Origin: UBA1189 sp964570685
GTDB taxonomy: Bacteria; Bacteroidota; Bacteroidia; Bacteroidales; Bacteroidaceae
DNA length: 64,000 bases
Assembly: GCA_964570685.1 (NCBI GenBank)
Contig: CAZMZC010000001.1
Location: 90,290-154,289 of the forward strand
Reading direction: 5' to 3'
The notes under the pieces were generated by a model. That model made no database searches and was not told the DNA's origin. It worked only from the letters and a program-made list of their open reading frames with translations. Positions 10,009 to 18,139 of the stretch are shown here, piece after piece; position 1 is the stretch's first letter, and every line of letters begins with the position of its first letter. The position numbers were made by a program, and so were the translations under genes.

Positions 10009-11484
10009 TTATTGCGGACGGCTATAGTTGGGGGCCTCGCTGGTGATGGCCACATCGTGCGGATGGCTCTCCTGCACGCCAGCGCCTGTGATGCGTACAA
10101 ACTTGGCATCGTGCAAGCGGTCGATGGTGGGGGCACCGCAGTAGCCCATACCTGCCTTGAGACCACCGGCAAGCTGATAGATGACCTCGTAGAGCGAGCC
10201 CTTGTAGGCTACGCGCCCTGCGATGCCTTCGGGAACGAGCTTCTTGGTGTCCTTGGTGCCTGCCTGGAAGTAACGGTCCTTGGAGCCGTTCTCCATAGCT
10301 TCCAATGAGCCCATGCCACGGTACGACTTGAACTTACGGCCATTGAAGATGATGGTTTCACCGGGGCTCTCCTCAGTACCAGCCACGAGCGAACCTATCA
10401 TCACGCAATTGCCACCGGCTGCAAGTGCCTTGACCACGTCGCCCGAGTAGCGCAAGCCACCGTCGGCAATGAGGGGCACGCCTGTACCCTTGAGGGCCTT
10501 GGCTACATCATAGATTGCCGAGAGTTGGGGTACGCCCACACCGGCTACCACACGGGTGGTACATATGCTGCCGGGGCCTATACCTACCTTGATGCCATCG
10601 GCACCAGCCTCGACGAGCATCTTGGCTGCTTCGCCTGTAGCCACGTTGCCTACGATGATATCAATATGGGGGAAGGTCTTCTTGGCCTCTTTCAGCTTTT
10701 CAATCACACCCTTAGAGTGTCCATGAGCGGTATCAATGACGATAGCATCGGCACCAGCCTCAACGAGCGCCTTCATGCGGTCGAGCGTGTCAAAGGTGAC
10801 ACCCACACCGGCTGCTACACGCAGACGGCCCTTGTCATCCTTGCAGGCCATGGGCTTGTCCTTAGCCTTGGTGATGTCCTTGTAGGTGATGAGTCCGATG
10901 AGCTTGCCGTCGGTATCCACTACGGGGAGCTTCTCAATCTTGTGCTCCTGCAGGATGGCCGAGGCAGCATCCATATCGATTTGCTGATGGGTAGTAATCA
11001 GGTGCTCCTTGGTCATCACCTCATCGACCTTGCAGTTGAGGTTGCGCTCGAAACGGAGGTCGCGATTGGTGACGATTCCTACCAGCTTGCCTTGGTCGTC
11101 AACCACGGGGATACCGCCAATGTGGTACTCGGCCATAAGGTCAAGCGCATCTTTGACGCTGGCATCGCGGTTGATGGTGATGGGGTCATATATCATACCA
11201 TTCTCGGCACGCTTCACGATAGCTACCTGACGAGCTTGCTCCTCGATAGACATGTTCTTATGGATAACACCGATACCGCCCTCACGAGCAATGGCAATAG
11301 CCATCTTGGCCTCGGTGACAGTGTCCATGGCTGCTGTCACGAAGGGAATCTTAAGTTCGATGTTACGTGAAAACTTGGTCGCAAGCGACACATTGACGGG
11401 GATTACCTCTGAATAGGACGGCACGAGAAGGACATCATCGAATGTAAGACCGTCCATAATAATTTTGTCTGCAACAAATGACAT
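10009..11484 (-). CDS. guaB: Inosine-5'-monophosphate dehydrogenase
   Basis: A cytoplasmic enzyme that oxidises IMP to XMP with NAD+, the first committed step of GMP synthesis. The protein is about 491 residues, normal for the family. It shows the N-terminal 'LTFDDVLLVPSYSEV', two CBS domains in the first half (NRDASVKDALDLM.. and MDAASAILQEHKIEKLPVVD), 'DTAHGHS', the active-site loop 'GPGSICTTRVVAGVGVPQ' with the catalytic cysteine, and 'YRGMGSL'. The start MSFVADKI (11484) is preferred over a codon four residues upstream because it matches the family N-terminus. A -7 box lies about 32 bases upstream. It is monocistronic, with its own terminator. Confidence 0.97.
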   Translation of the reverse strand: MSFVADKIIMDGLTFDDVLLVPSYSEVIPVNVSLATKFSRNIELKIPFVTAAMDTVTEAKMAIAIAREGGIGVIHKNMSIEEQARQVAIVKRAENGMIYDPITINRDASVKDALDLMAEYHIGGIPVVDDQGKLVGIVTNRDLRFERNLNCKVDEVMTKEHLITTHQQIDMDAASAILQEHKIEKLPVVDTDGKLIGLITYKDITKAKDKPMACKDDKGRLRVAAGVGVTFDTLDRMKALVEAGADAIVIDTAHGHSKGVIEKLKEAKKTFPHIDIIVGNVATGEAAKMLVEAGADGIKVGIGPGSICTTRVVAGVGVPQLSAIYDVAKALKGTGVPLIADGGLRYSGDVVKALAAGGNCVMIGSLVAGTEESPGETIIFNGRKFKSYRGMGSLEAMENGSKDRYFQAGTKDTKKLVPEGIAGRVAYKGSLYEVIYQLAGGLKAGMGYCGAPTIDRLHDAKFVRITGAGVQESHPHDVAITSEAPNYSRPQ

Positions 11485-11515
11485 ACAGTTATTCAATTAT
11501 GAAATTTATTACGTG

Positions 11516-11523
11516 CAAATTTA
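11516..11523 (-). promoter_or_regulatory. -7 element of guaB promoter
   Basis: Minus strand TAAATTTG, matching TAnnTTTG, 32 bases upstream of the guaB start. The -33 position reads TTC rather than TTG. Confidence 0.5.
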
Positions 11524-11589
11524 TACATTTTTCCTTAAACTTGGAAATTTTTCGTTACAATTCTTGTAGCGCCACCCAATTAGCCTGCA

Positions 11590-13776
11590 TCAGTTGGCCA
11601 TTTCGCTGATGAACTTGATGCGTACCAAGCGAATTTCCTCTTCAGAGTAGTCATCGCCCAGCTCGTCGATAGCCTCATCGAGGTCGTCGGTTTCGGACTC
11701 CTTGAAATAGTCGTAGATGTCGTCTACCTTATCATCATCAATCACCTCCTCAAGGAAGTAGTCGATATTGAGCTTTGTGCCTGAGTACACGATGCTCTCT
11801 ATCTCATCGAGCAGCTCTTCAAACTCTATGCCCTTGGCCAAAGCGATATCGTCCAGAGCCACTTTACGGTCGATGCTCTGTATGATGCTCACCTTCATCT
11901 GTGACTTCTTGACCACGGTGCGCACACGTATATCCTCGGGACGTTCTATCTCGTTCTCCTCGACATGGCGACGTATGAGGTCCACAAACTCCTGACCATA
12001 GCGCTTGGCCTTGCCTTCACCCACACCCGGAACATTCTTCAGTTCGTCGATGGTGATAGGATACGTGGTAGCCATAGCCTCCAGCGAGGGATCCTGGAAG
12101 ATGACATAAGGCGGAAGGTTATGCTTCTTCGATACCTTCTTGCGCAAATCCTTGAGCATAGAGAACAGGGCAGGGTCAACCACCACGGTGCCTCCACCTC
12201 TCATCGGAGCCTCTTCGTTCTCCTCCTCGTCAAAGTCGCGGTCCTCGACAATCTTGAATGACTTGGGGCTCTTGAGATACTTCTTGCCTGCGGCAGTAAT
12301 CTTTATGAGGCCATAGTTCTCCACATCTTTTTCTATGAACCCTGCAATGAGCGCTTGGCGCACCACAGCGTTCCACGTTTTCTCATCATCACCAGCACCA
12401 GTGCCAAAGGTCTCCAGTTCATCATGCTCGTGAGCCACAATCTCCGTGGTCTCCTTGCCGAGAATGACGTTGATAATATATTCTGACTTGAAGTTCTCCT
12501 TCACGGCAATCACCGTTTCCAGGAGCGTACATAATAGTTCTTGAGCTTCCACTTGTTTCTTTGGGTTTAAACAGTTATCACAATTTCCACAATTCTCCTC
12601 TTCGTACGTTTCACCAAAATAGTGGAGCAGCAGCTTACGGCGGCACACCGAGGACTCGCAATATGCGGTAGTCTCTTGCAACAGTTGCCTGCCTATATCC
12701 TGTTCTGCTATAGGTTTCCCTTCGAGGAATTTCTCCAGTTTATGTAAATCTTTATTACTATAGAATGCTATGCATCTTCCTTCGCCTCCGTCACGCCCGC
12801 CTCGGCCTGTCTCCTGGTAATACCCTTCGAGGCTCTTGGGTATGTCGTAATGGATGACGTAGCGCACGTCAGGCTTGTCGATACCCATACCGAAGGCTAT
12901 GGTGGCAACAATGACATCGATGCGCTCCATGATGAAGTCGTCCTGCGTCTGCGAGCGCACTACCGAGTCCATTCCAGCATGGTAGGCTGCAGCAGAGATA
13001 TCGTTGGCTTTAAGCACCTCGGCCAGCTCCTCCACCTTCTTGCGACTCAAGCAATAGATGATACCCGACTTGCCCTCGTGGCCCTTGATGAAGCGAACGA
13101 TGTCGTGGTCCACATTCTTTGTCTTGGGGCGTACCTCATAATAAAGGTTGGAGCGATTGAACGAAGAGCAATACTCCCGGGCATTCATGATACCGAGACT
13201 CTTCTTGATGTCGTCGCGCACCTTATGCGTAGCCGTCGCCGTAAGTGCAATAATGGGCGCACGGCATATGTCATTGATGATGGGGCGTATCTTGCGGTAC
13301 TCGGGACGGAAGTCGTGGCCCCATTCAGAGATACAGTGCGCCTCGTCAATAGCATAGAACGAAATCTTCACCGTACGCAGGAACTCTACGTTCTCCTCCT
13401 TCGTGAGCGACTCGGGAGCCACATACAGCAACTTCGTCTTGCCCGACACAATATCGGCCTTCACCTGATCAATGGCCGATTTGTTGAGCGACGAGTTGAT
13501 AAAATGTGCTATACCATCCTCCTCGCTATAGTTACGGATAGCATCCACCTGATTCTTCATCAGCGCAATGAGTGGAGAGATTACAACCGCCGTGCCCTCC
13601 ATGATAAGCGAGGGCAACTGATAGCACAGCGACTTACCACCGCCGGTAGGCATCAGTACAAACGTGTCGTTCCCCGCAAGCAGATTGCGAATAATGGCCT
13701 CTTGGTCACCTTTGAACTTATCGAATCCAAAGTGCGTCTTAAGGACTTCCGAAAGGTCTATCTTTGCTGTATCCAT
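11590..13776 (-). CDS. recQ: ATP-dependent DNA helicase RecQ
   Basis: A superfamily 2, 3'-to-5' DNA helicase for recombination and replication-fork repair, of 728 residues. Visible motifs are Walker A 'MPTGGGKSLCYQLP', DEAH 'IDEAHCISEWGHDFRPEY', 'ALTATAT', motif VI 'QETGRGGRDG', the zinc cysteines around 'CRRKLLLHYFGE' and 'CGNCDNC', a winged-helix region, and an HRDC domain near 540-610 (LEAMATTYPITIDELKNVPGVG). The C-terminal tail of about 60 residues is very acidic, beyond the E. coli RecQ core. It stands alone, with a promoter just upstream. Confidence 0.96.
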   Translation of the reverse strand: MDTAKIDLSEVLKTHFGFDKFKGDQEAIIRNLLAGNDTFVLMPTGGGKSLCYQLPSLIMEGTAVVISPLIALMKNQVDAIRNYSEEDGIAHFINSSLNKSAIDQVKADIVSGKTKLLYVAPESLTKEENVEFLRTVKISFYAIDEAHCISEWGHDFRPEYRKIRPIINDICRAPIIALTATATHKVRDDIKKSLGIMNAREYCSSFNRSNLYYEVRPKTKNVDHDIVRFIKGHEGKSGIIYCLSRKKVEELAEVLKANDISAAAYHAGMDSVVRSQTQDDFIMERIDVIVATIAFGMGIDKPDVRYVIHYDIPKSLEGYYQETGRGGRDGGEGRCIAFYSNKDLHKLEKFLEGKPIAEQDIGRQLLQETTAYCESSVCRRKLLLHYFGETYEEENCGNCDNCLNPKKQVEAQELLCTLLETVIAVKENFKSEYIINVILGKETTEIVAHEHDELETFGTGAGDDEKTWNAVVRQALIAGFIEKDVENYGLIKITAAGKKYLKSPKSFKIVEDRDFDEEENEEAPMRGGGTVVVDPALFSMLKDLRKKVSKKHNLPPYVIFQDPSLEAMATTYPITIDELKNVPGVGEGKAKRYGQEFVDLIRRHVEENEIERPEDIRVRTVVKKSQMKVSIIQSIDRKVALDDIALAKGIEFEELLDEIESIVYSGTKLNIDYFLEEVIDDDKVDDIYDYFKESETDDLDEAIDELGDDYSEEEIRLVRIKFISEMAN

Positions 13777-13832
13777 AACTTTACATACCTCTTATCGGAG
13801 GTTTTCCAGCAAACCCTCGATGAGGAGTAACA

Positions 13833-13863
13833 CAAAGTTAGCAACAAGTTATTGAAATATGCA
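13833..13863 (-). promoter_or_regulatory. Promoter of recQ
   Basis: Minus strand -7 TAACTTTG (complement at 13833-13840) with a TTTG about 21 bases further upstream, giving a leader of about 50 bases. Confidence 0.55.
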
Positions 13864-13935
13864 AACATTTGCGCAACTTTTTTATTCGTCACATAAAAAA
13901 AAGTTGCGCAATGATAGATTTAGGCACCGCCTATA

Positions 13936-15183
13936 CTACTCTCCTGCTTGCAAGCGGCCGAGGTTCGATTTCTCCATCTGGCTGCGGGCATAGTCGAGGG
14001 TAACCTCGAAGTGCTTGTCGCCACGCGTGGGGATATCGAACATGGCATCCATCATGATGCTCTCCACGATGCTACGCAGACCACGGGCACCGAGCTTGAA
14101 TTCGATGGCTTTGTCTACAATATACTCATACACCTCGGGGGCGAAGGTCAGCTCCACGCCATCCATCTCGAAGAGCTTGATGTATTGCTTCACGATGGCA
14201 TTCTTCGGTTCGGTGAGGATAGCCAGCAGCGCCTCGCGTGACAGGGGGTTGAGGTAGGTAAGCACCGGCATACGGCCGATAATCTCGGGGATGAGGCCAA
14301 AGCTCTTGAGGTCTTGCGGCGAGATGTACTGCATCATGTTCTCCTTGTCGATGCGGAGCGTGTTCTGCACCGAACCATAGCCCACCACGTGAGTATTGAG
14401 ACGCTGGGCAATCTTCTTCTCTATGCCGTCGAACGCTCCACCGCAGATAAAGAGGATGTTCTTCGTGTCCACGGCAATCATTTTCTGCTCGGGATGCTTG
14501 CGACCGCCCTGAGGAGGTACGTTGACCACAGAGCCTTCGAGCAGTTTGAGCAGACCTTGCTGCACACCCTCACCGCTCACGTCGCGGGTGATGGAGGGAT
14601 TGTCGCTCTTGCGAGCTATCTTGTCTATCTCATCGATGAACACGATACCTTTCTCGGCGGCCTTCACGTCATAGTCGGCCACCTGGAGCAATCGAGTAAG
14701 GATACTCTCGATGTCTTCACCCACATAGCCCGCCTCGGTGAGCACCGTGGCATCCACGATGGTGAAGGGCACCTTCAGCAGTTTGGCGATGGTGCGTGCC
14801 AGCAGTGTCTTGCCCGTACCTGTGCTGCCCACGATGATGATGTTGCTCTTCTCTATCTCCACATCGTCGGCCTTGTCCTCCTGCATGAGGCGCTTGTAAT
14901 GGTTATACACCGATACCGACAGGTATCGCTTGGCATCGTCCTGACCGATGACATACTGGTCGAGGAATGCCTTTATCTCTTGGGGCTTGGGCAGCTCGCT
15001 CATGTCGAGGTCGCCAGCCTTGCCACCCTTCTTCTTGTTGTGTTGCATCGCTTCGCGCACAATCTCATGAGCCTGCTCGGCACATTCGTTGCAGATGTAC
15101 CCGTTGATGCCAGAGATGAGCACGCCCACCTCAGTATCAGGACGTCCGCAAAAGCTGCAGTGTTGTCGTTGTTGCTTTGCCAT
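13936..15183 (-). CDS. clpX: ATP-dependent Clp protease ATP-binding subunit ClpX
   Basis: A hexameric AAA+ unfoldase that recognises substrates, unfolds them and feeds them to ClpP. The protein has 415 residues, the usual length. The N-terminal zinc domain has four cysteines (CSFCGRP...CNEC). The AAA+ core shows Walker A 'GSTGTGKTLLA', the 'GYVGED' pore loop, Walker B 'IVFIDEIDKIA', and C-terminal sensor-2 'GARGLRSIVESIM'. Its ATG overlaps the clpP stop by one base (TAATG), so the two are almost certainly translationally coupled and made together. Confidence 0.97.
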   Translation of the reverse strand: MAKQQRQHCSFCGRPDTEVGVLISGINGYICNECAEQAHEIVREAMQHNKKKGGKAGDLDMSELPKPQEIKAFLDQYVIGQDDAKRYLSVSVYNHYKRLMQEDKADDVEIEKSNIIIVGSTGTGKTLLARTIAKLLKVPFTIVDATVLTEAGYVGEDIESILTRLLQVADYDVKAAEKGIVFIDEIDKIARKSDNPSITRDVSGEGVQQGLLKLLEGSVVNVPPQGGRKHPEQKMIAVDTKNILFICGGAFDGIEKKIAQRLNTHVVGYGSVQNTLRIDKENMMQYISPQDLKSFGLIPEIIGRMPVLTYLNPLSREALLAILTEPKNAIVKQYIKLFEMDGVELTFAPEVYEYIVDKAIEFKLGARGLRSIVESIMMDAMFDIPTRGDKHFEVTLDYARSQMEKSNLGRLQAGE

Positions 15184-15845
15184 TATTTCCTTACCAGCAC
15201 CTGATCAATCATTCCATATTCCTTGGCCTCCTGGGCTGTCATCCAGTAGTCGCGGTCGCTATCGGCCCACACCTTATCGAAGGGAGTGTGCGAGTGGTCG
15301 GCGATGATGGTGTAGAGCTCCTTCTTGAGCTTCTGTATCTCACGAGCCGTAATCTCGATGTCGCTGGCCTGACCCTGCACACCGCCGAGGGGCTGGTGTA
15401 TCATCACACGGCTATGGGTGAGCGCCGAGCGCTTGCCCTCAGCTCCTGCCACAAGCAACACGGCAGCCATGCTGGCAGCCATACCGGTGCAGATGGTAGC
15501 CACATCGCTGCTGATAAACTGCATGGTGTCGTAGATACCCAGTCCGGCATATACCGAACCGCCGGGCGAGTTGATATAGATGGAGATGTCCTTGCCATTG
15601 TCTACCGAGTCGAGGTAGAGGAGCTGGGCCTGCAGAGTGTTGGCGGTGTAGTCGTCAATCTGCGTACCGAGGAAGATGATGCGGTCCATCATCAGGCGTG
15701 AGAACACGTCCATCTGTGTCACATTGAGCTGACGCTCTTCGAGGATATAGGGGTTGAGGTACTGGCTCTGGGCCTTGAGTACATCGTCGAGCACCATACT
15801 GTTCATGCCAAGGTGCTTGGTGGCGTATTTCTTGAAATCGTTCAT
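15183..15845 (-). CDS. clpP: ATP-dependent Clp protease proteolytic subunit ClpP
   Basis: A serine peptidase of the S14 family that forms the barrel-shaped degradation chamber of ClpXP. The protein has 220 residues. The catalytic triad is visible: S125 in 'CTGMAASMAA', H150 in 'RVMIHQP' and D199 in 'DSDRDYWM'. 'INSPGGSVYAGLGIYDTM' is the oxyanion-hole region. It is first in the clpPX operon, and clpX follows with a one-base overlap. Its leader contains simple AATTGTC-type repeats with a possible -7 box (minus strand TAGTTTTG, about 15911-15918). Confidence 0.97.
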   Translation of the reverse strand: MNDFKKYATKHLGMNSMVLDDVLKAQSQYLNPYILEERQLNVTQMDVFSRLMMDRIIFLGTQIDDYTANTLQAQLLYLDSVDNGKDISIYINSPGGSVYAGLGIYDTMQFISSDVATICTGMAASMAAVLLVAGAEGKRSALTHSRVMIHQPLGGVQGQASDIEITAREIQKLKKELYTIIADHSHTPFDKVWADSDRDYWMTAQEAKEYGMIDQVLVRK

Positions 15846-15854
15846 GTCTATAAA

Positions 15855-15950
15855 TTCTGAATGGTGAATGGTGAATTCTGAATTGTCAAAAACCGTGCCA
15901 AATCAAAACTATGCCCAATTGTCAATTGTCAACTGTCAATTATCAATTAA
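15855..15950. repeat. Short tandem AATTGTC/GGTGAAT-type repeats upstream of clpP
   Basis: Degenerate direct repeats: GAATGGTGAATGGTGAATTC, then CAATTGTCAATTGTCAACTG and related units. The same AATTGTC/GACAATTG units occur inside the M6 protease gene at about 22620-22750. Confidence 0.7.
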
Positions 15951-15984
15951 AAAAGACGGCTTGGCCTACGCCAAACCGTCTTTT
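15951..15984 (-). terminator. Terminator-like hairpin between tig and clpP
   Basis: AAAAGACGGCTTGG pairs with CCAAACCGTCTTTT around a 6-base loop with one mismatch. The minus strand continues into T-rich sequence. It lies about 230 bases after tig, beyond the inverted-repeat element, and separates tig from clpPX. Confidence 0.7.
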
Positions 15985-16026
15985 CCTATATTATAACAAG
16001 TTTCGTAGGCGAAACGTTCTGCCGTA

Positions 16027-16210
16027 AGAACCTATTTGAATTTTATTTCGAGTTTATCTGAGAGAGATTTTTGAGTAGATTTGCACTCTCGGAATGCAGC
16101 AAATAGTGGTCTATTTGCAAAGCGCGAGAGGGTAAATATGCCAAAAATGGCCTCAGATAATCCGAAAAGTTCATAAACCACCTATCTACGGTAAAATTCA
16201 AATGGGTTCT
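16027..16210. mobile_element. MITE-like 184 bp inverted-repeat element after tig
   Basis: The 19-base ends (16027-16045 and 16192-16210) are inverted repeats matching at 18 of 19 positions. Further inside, ATCTGAG/CTCAGAT (16056-16062, 16152-16158) pair, as do CTCTCG/CGAGAG. The centre is a perfect 8 bp hairpin, GCAAATAG-TGGT-CTATTTGC (16099-16118). There is no ORF. The nested folding suggests a non-autonomous palindromic element. Its right end abuts the tig stop region. Confidence 0.65.
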
Positions 16211-16215
16211 TTGGA

Positions 16216-17571
16216 TTATTCAAACATCTTGTTGAACTCCTCGAGGCTTACGCTCTTCTCGTCGAGCTTCACCACCTGCTTCAGGGCAGCAGCGAGGCGC
16301 ACTTCGACGGCGCGGTTCACGAGGTTCTCCATGTTCTCCTTCTTCTTCATTGTCTCGGCAGCGTAGTTGGCGAGTACGTCATCGGGCACATTGGTCATGC
16401 CATACTGGGCAAACTGTGCACGTACGCTCTCCTTGGCCTGCTCCACGAGGTCTTTCTCCTCAATCTTGATGCCAGCCTGCTCCACGAGCTGCTCCTTCAC
16501 GAGGTGCCATGAGAGCTCCTTCACGGTGTTGGCATAGTGCTCGTTCACATACTCCTCGCCCTTGTCGGGGTTGTTGATGTGCATGATGCGCTTGAGCACG
16601 TCATCGGCAAACTTGAGCTCGCCGATGCGACCCATCAGGTATTCGCGTACGTCGATGAGGAACTTATAGTCGCTCTCGGGCACGAACTGGCGGGTGAGGT
16701 CCTCCTTCACGCGAGCGCGGAACTCCTCCTCGGTGCTTACGGCACCCTCGCCATATACCTGGTCGAAGATCTCCTGGTTGAGGTCACCGGGCACGTAGCG
16801 TGTGATTTCGCTGATTTGGTAGCTGAAGTTACCGGTTACGTTAGCGGCCTCCTCCTTGCTGATCTTGAGCAGTGAAGCGAACTCAACCTCGTTGCCCTCG
16901 TAAGCCTCGCGGGGGTTGATGGTGATGACGTCGCCCACCTTGGTGCCCTCGAAGAGAGCAGCCTGAGCAGCATTCTTCATATACTTGGGCAGTACTACTG
17001 CGTCCTCAGCCTGGATGCCACCCTCTACGGTGTTGCCAGCCTCGTCGAGCTGACACATCAGACCCTTCACCATGTCATTGTCGGCATACTCCTCTACCTT
17101 CTCGTAGCGGCCGTTGCGCTGGGCATACATATTTACCTGACCGTCTACCATCTCGTCCGATACGGTGATGGTGTAGTAAGGAATGGTGTCCTTATCGGTA
17201 AGTGTAGCGTCGAACTTGGGAGCGAGTGCGATGTCGTAGAGGAACTCGAGCTCTTCCATCGTATCGAAGTCGATGGTCTTCTGCTGGTCCTCGTTGGGCA
17301 GAGGCTCGCCGAGCATATCCACCTTGTTCTCCTTGAGGTAGCCATATACAGCCTCCTGCAACATCTTGTTGATTTCCTCAGCCTTGATAGCCGAGCCGTA
17401 TTGCTTCTTGATGAGGCCCATGGGCACCATGCCGGGGCGGAAGCCAGGCATATTGGCCTTCTGACGGAAGGTCTTCAATGCTTTCTCAACTTTGGGTTCA
17501 TAGTCAGCCTTGGCCAACTTTACGGTGAGCATACCTTTCACTTCGCTCACGTTTTGCAATGTAATCTCCAT
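16216..17571 (-). CDS. tig: Trigger factor (ribosome-associated chaperone / prolyl isomerase)
   Basis: It binds the ribosome exit tunnel and shields nascent chains. The protein has 451 residues, in the range of Bacteroidetes trigger factors. The N-terminal ribosome-binding domain has 'KALKTFRQKANMPGFRPGMVPMGLIKKQYG', which contains the family 'GFRxGxxP' signature. A divergent PPIase-like middle part follows, then a long helical C-terminal arm domain (from about 260 on). The promoter is carried on a dispersed repeat that is also found upstream of rpsO. A 184 bp inverted-repeat element and a terminator lie downstream. Confidence 0.95.
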   Translation of the reverse strand: MEITLQNVSEVKGMLTVKLAKADYEPKVEKALKTFRQKANMPGFRPGMVPMGLIKKQYGSAIKAEEINKMLQEAVYGYLKENKVDMLGEPLPNEDQQKTIDFDTMEELEFLYDIALAPKFDATLTDKDTIPYYTITVSDEMVDGQVNMYAQRNGRYEKVEEYADNDMVKGLMCQLDEAGNTVEGGIQAEDAVVLPKYMKNAAQAALFEGTKVGDVITINPREAYEGNEVEFASLLKISKEEAANVTGNFSYQISEITRYVPGDLNQEIFDQVYGEGAVSTEEEFRARVKEDLTRQFVPESDYKFLIDVREYLMGRIGELKFADDVLKRIMHINNPDKGEEYVNEHYANTVKELSWHLVKEQLVEQAGIKIEEKDLVEQAKESVRAQFAQYGMTNVPDDVLANYAAETMKKKENMENLVNRAVEVRLAAALKQVVKLDEKSVSLEEFNKMFE

Positions 17572-17614
17572 TATCTTATACTTATATATTTGTATCCAAA
17601 TTCGTTTCAGCCTG

Positions 17615-17645
17615 CAAAATTAGTGCAAACCGAACGAAAAAGCAA
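17615..17645 (-). promoter_or_regulatory. Promoter of tig, within a dispersed repeat
   Basis: On the minus strand the -33 TTG (complement 17643-17645) and -7 TAATTTTG (complement 17615-17622) are exactly 20 bases apart. The predicted leader is about 36 bases. The promoter is part of a 26 bp sequence repeated exactly at 17788-17813. Confidence 0.75.
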
Positions 17646-17813
17646 GTTTACTTGCATTTTTCTGAGGTGCAGCCTAATTTCTGGCCTGCGTAGCAGGACT
17701 AAAGGTACAACAAGCCGAGCGGAGAACAAAATAATTTCGATTATTTTTTATCCCGAGGCGCAGTGTACCTTCTGTGACAAAGTCACTAAAATTAGTGCAA
17801 ACCGAACGAAAAA
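17616..17813 (-). repeat. Promoter-bearing tandem repeat upstream of tig
   Basis: An identical 26-base sequence occurs at 17616-17641 and 17788-17813. Between them lie 'CTAATTTCTG', a hairpin (CCTGCGTAGCAGG) and a 'GAGGTGCAGCCTAA' segment. The same modules, in the same order relative to the gene, occur at 36029-36180 upstream of rpsO. In the distal copy the -7 is degenerate (TAATTTTA). Confidence 0.75.
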
Positions 17814-17839
17814 GGTGTGCCAAGCATTATCGGCACACC
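17808..17839 (-). terminator. Terminator after the small-peptide gene
   Basis: The minus strand reads GGTGTGCC-10 base loop-GGCACACC followed by six T. It lies about 36 bases after the stop of the 53-residue gene. The T run is shared with the promoter-bearing repeat. Confidence 0.7.
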
Positions 17840-17874
17840 CTCCTCCTATATATTATAGAATAGGGGAAATCAGA

Positions 17875-18036
17875 TTAGCGCTCCCACAGGTCGCCCCACG
17901 AGCCACGACGGCCACGAGAGCTGGTGGTTACCTCATCCTGACCATCTTCATTAACACCAAAACTTGTAGCGATCATTGCTTCTGTCTCTACATTCATTAC
18001 CTCCATCTCGGGAGTGATATATACTTTCTTGTTCAT
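17875..18036 (-). CDS. Small 53-residue peptide of unknown function
   Basis: The product starts MNKKVYITPEMEVMNVETEA and ends with an arginine/glycine/tryptophan-rich tail (SSRGRRGSWGDLWER). It has no signal peptide or membrane segment. The 'KK.YI.PE.EV...E' start followed by 'IATS' and a W-containing tail resembles a loosely defined group of short Bacteroidales proteins of unknown role that I recognise by style only. It lies 103 bases downstream of the Big_2 secreted protein gene on the same strand and has its own terminator, so the two are probably cotranscribed. It could be a peptide precursor or a regulatory partner; the function is not shown. Confidence 0.7.
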   Translation of the reverse strand: MNKKVYITPEMEVMNVETEAMIATSFGVNEDGQDEVTTSSRGRRGSWGDLWER

Positions 18037-18139
18037 AGTCTTAACGTATTATTAAAGGTTATTAAAGAAATTAAAGGCTACTAAAGTAGGCTAAAGTAGC
18101 CCATTAATTCTATTCGATTCTTAACTTCTAATTCAAAAT

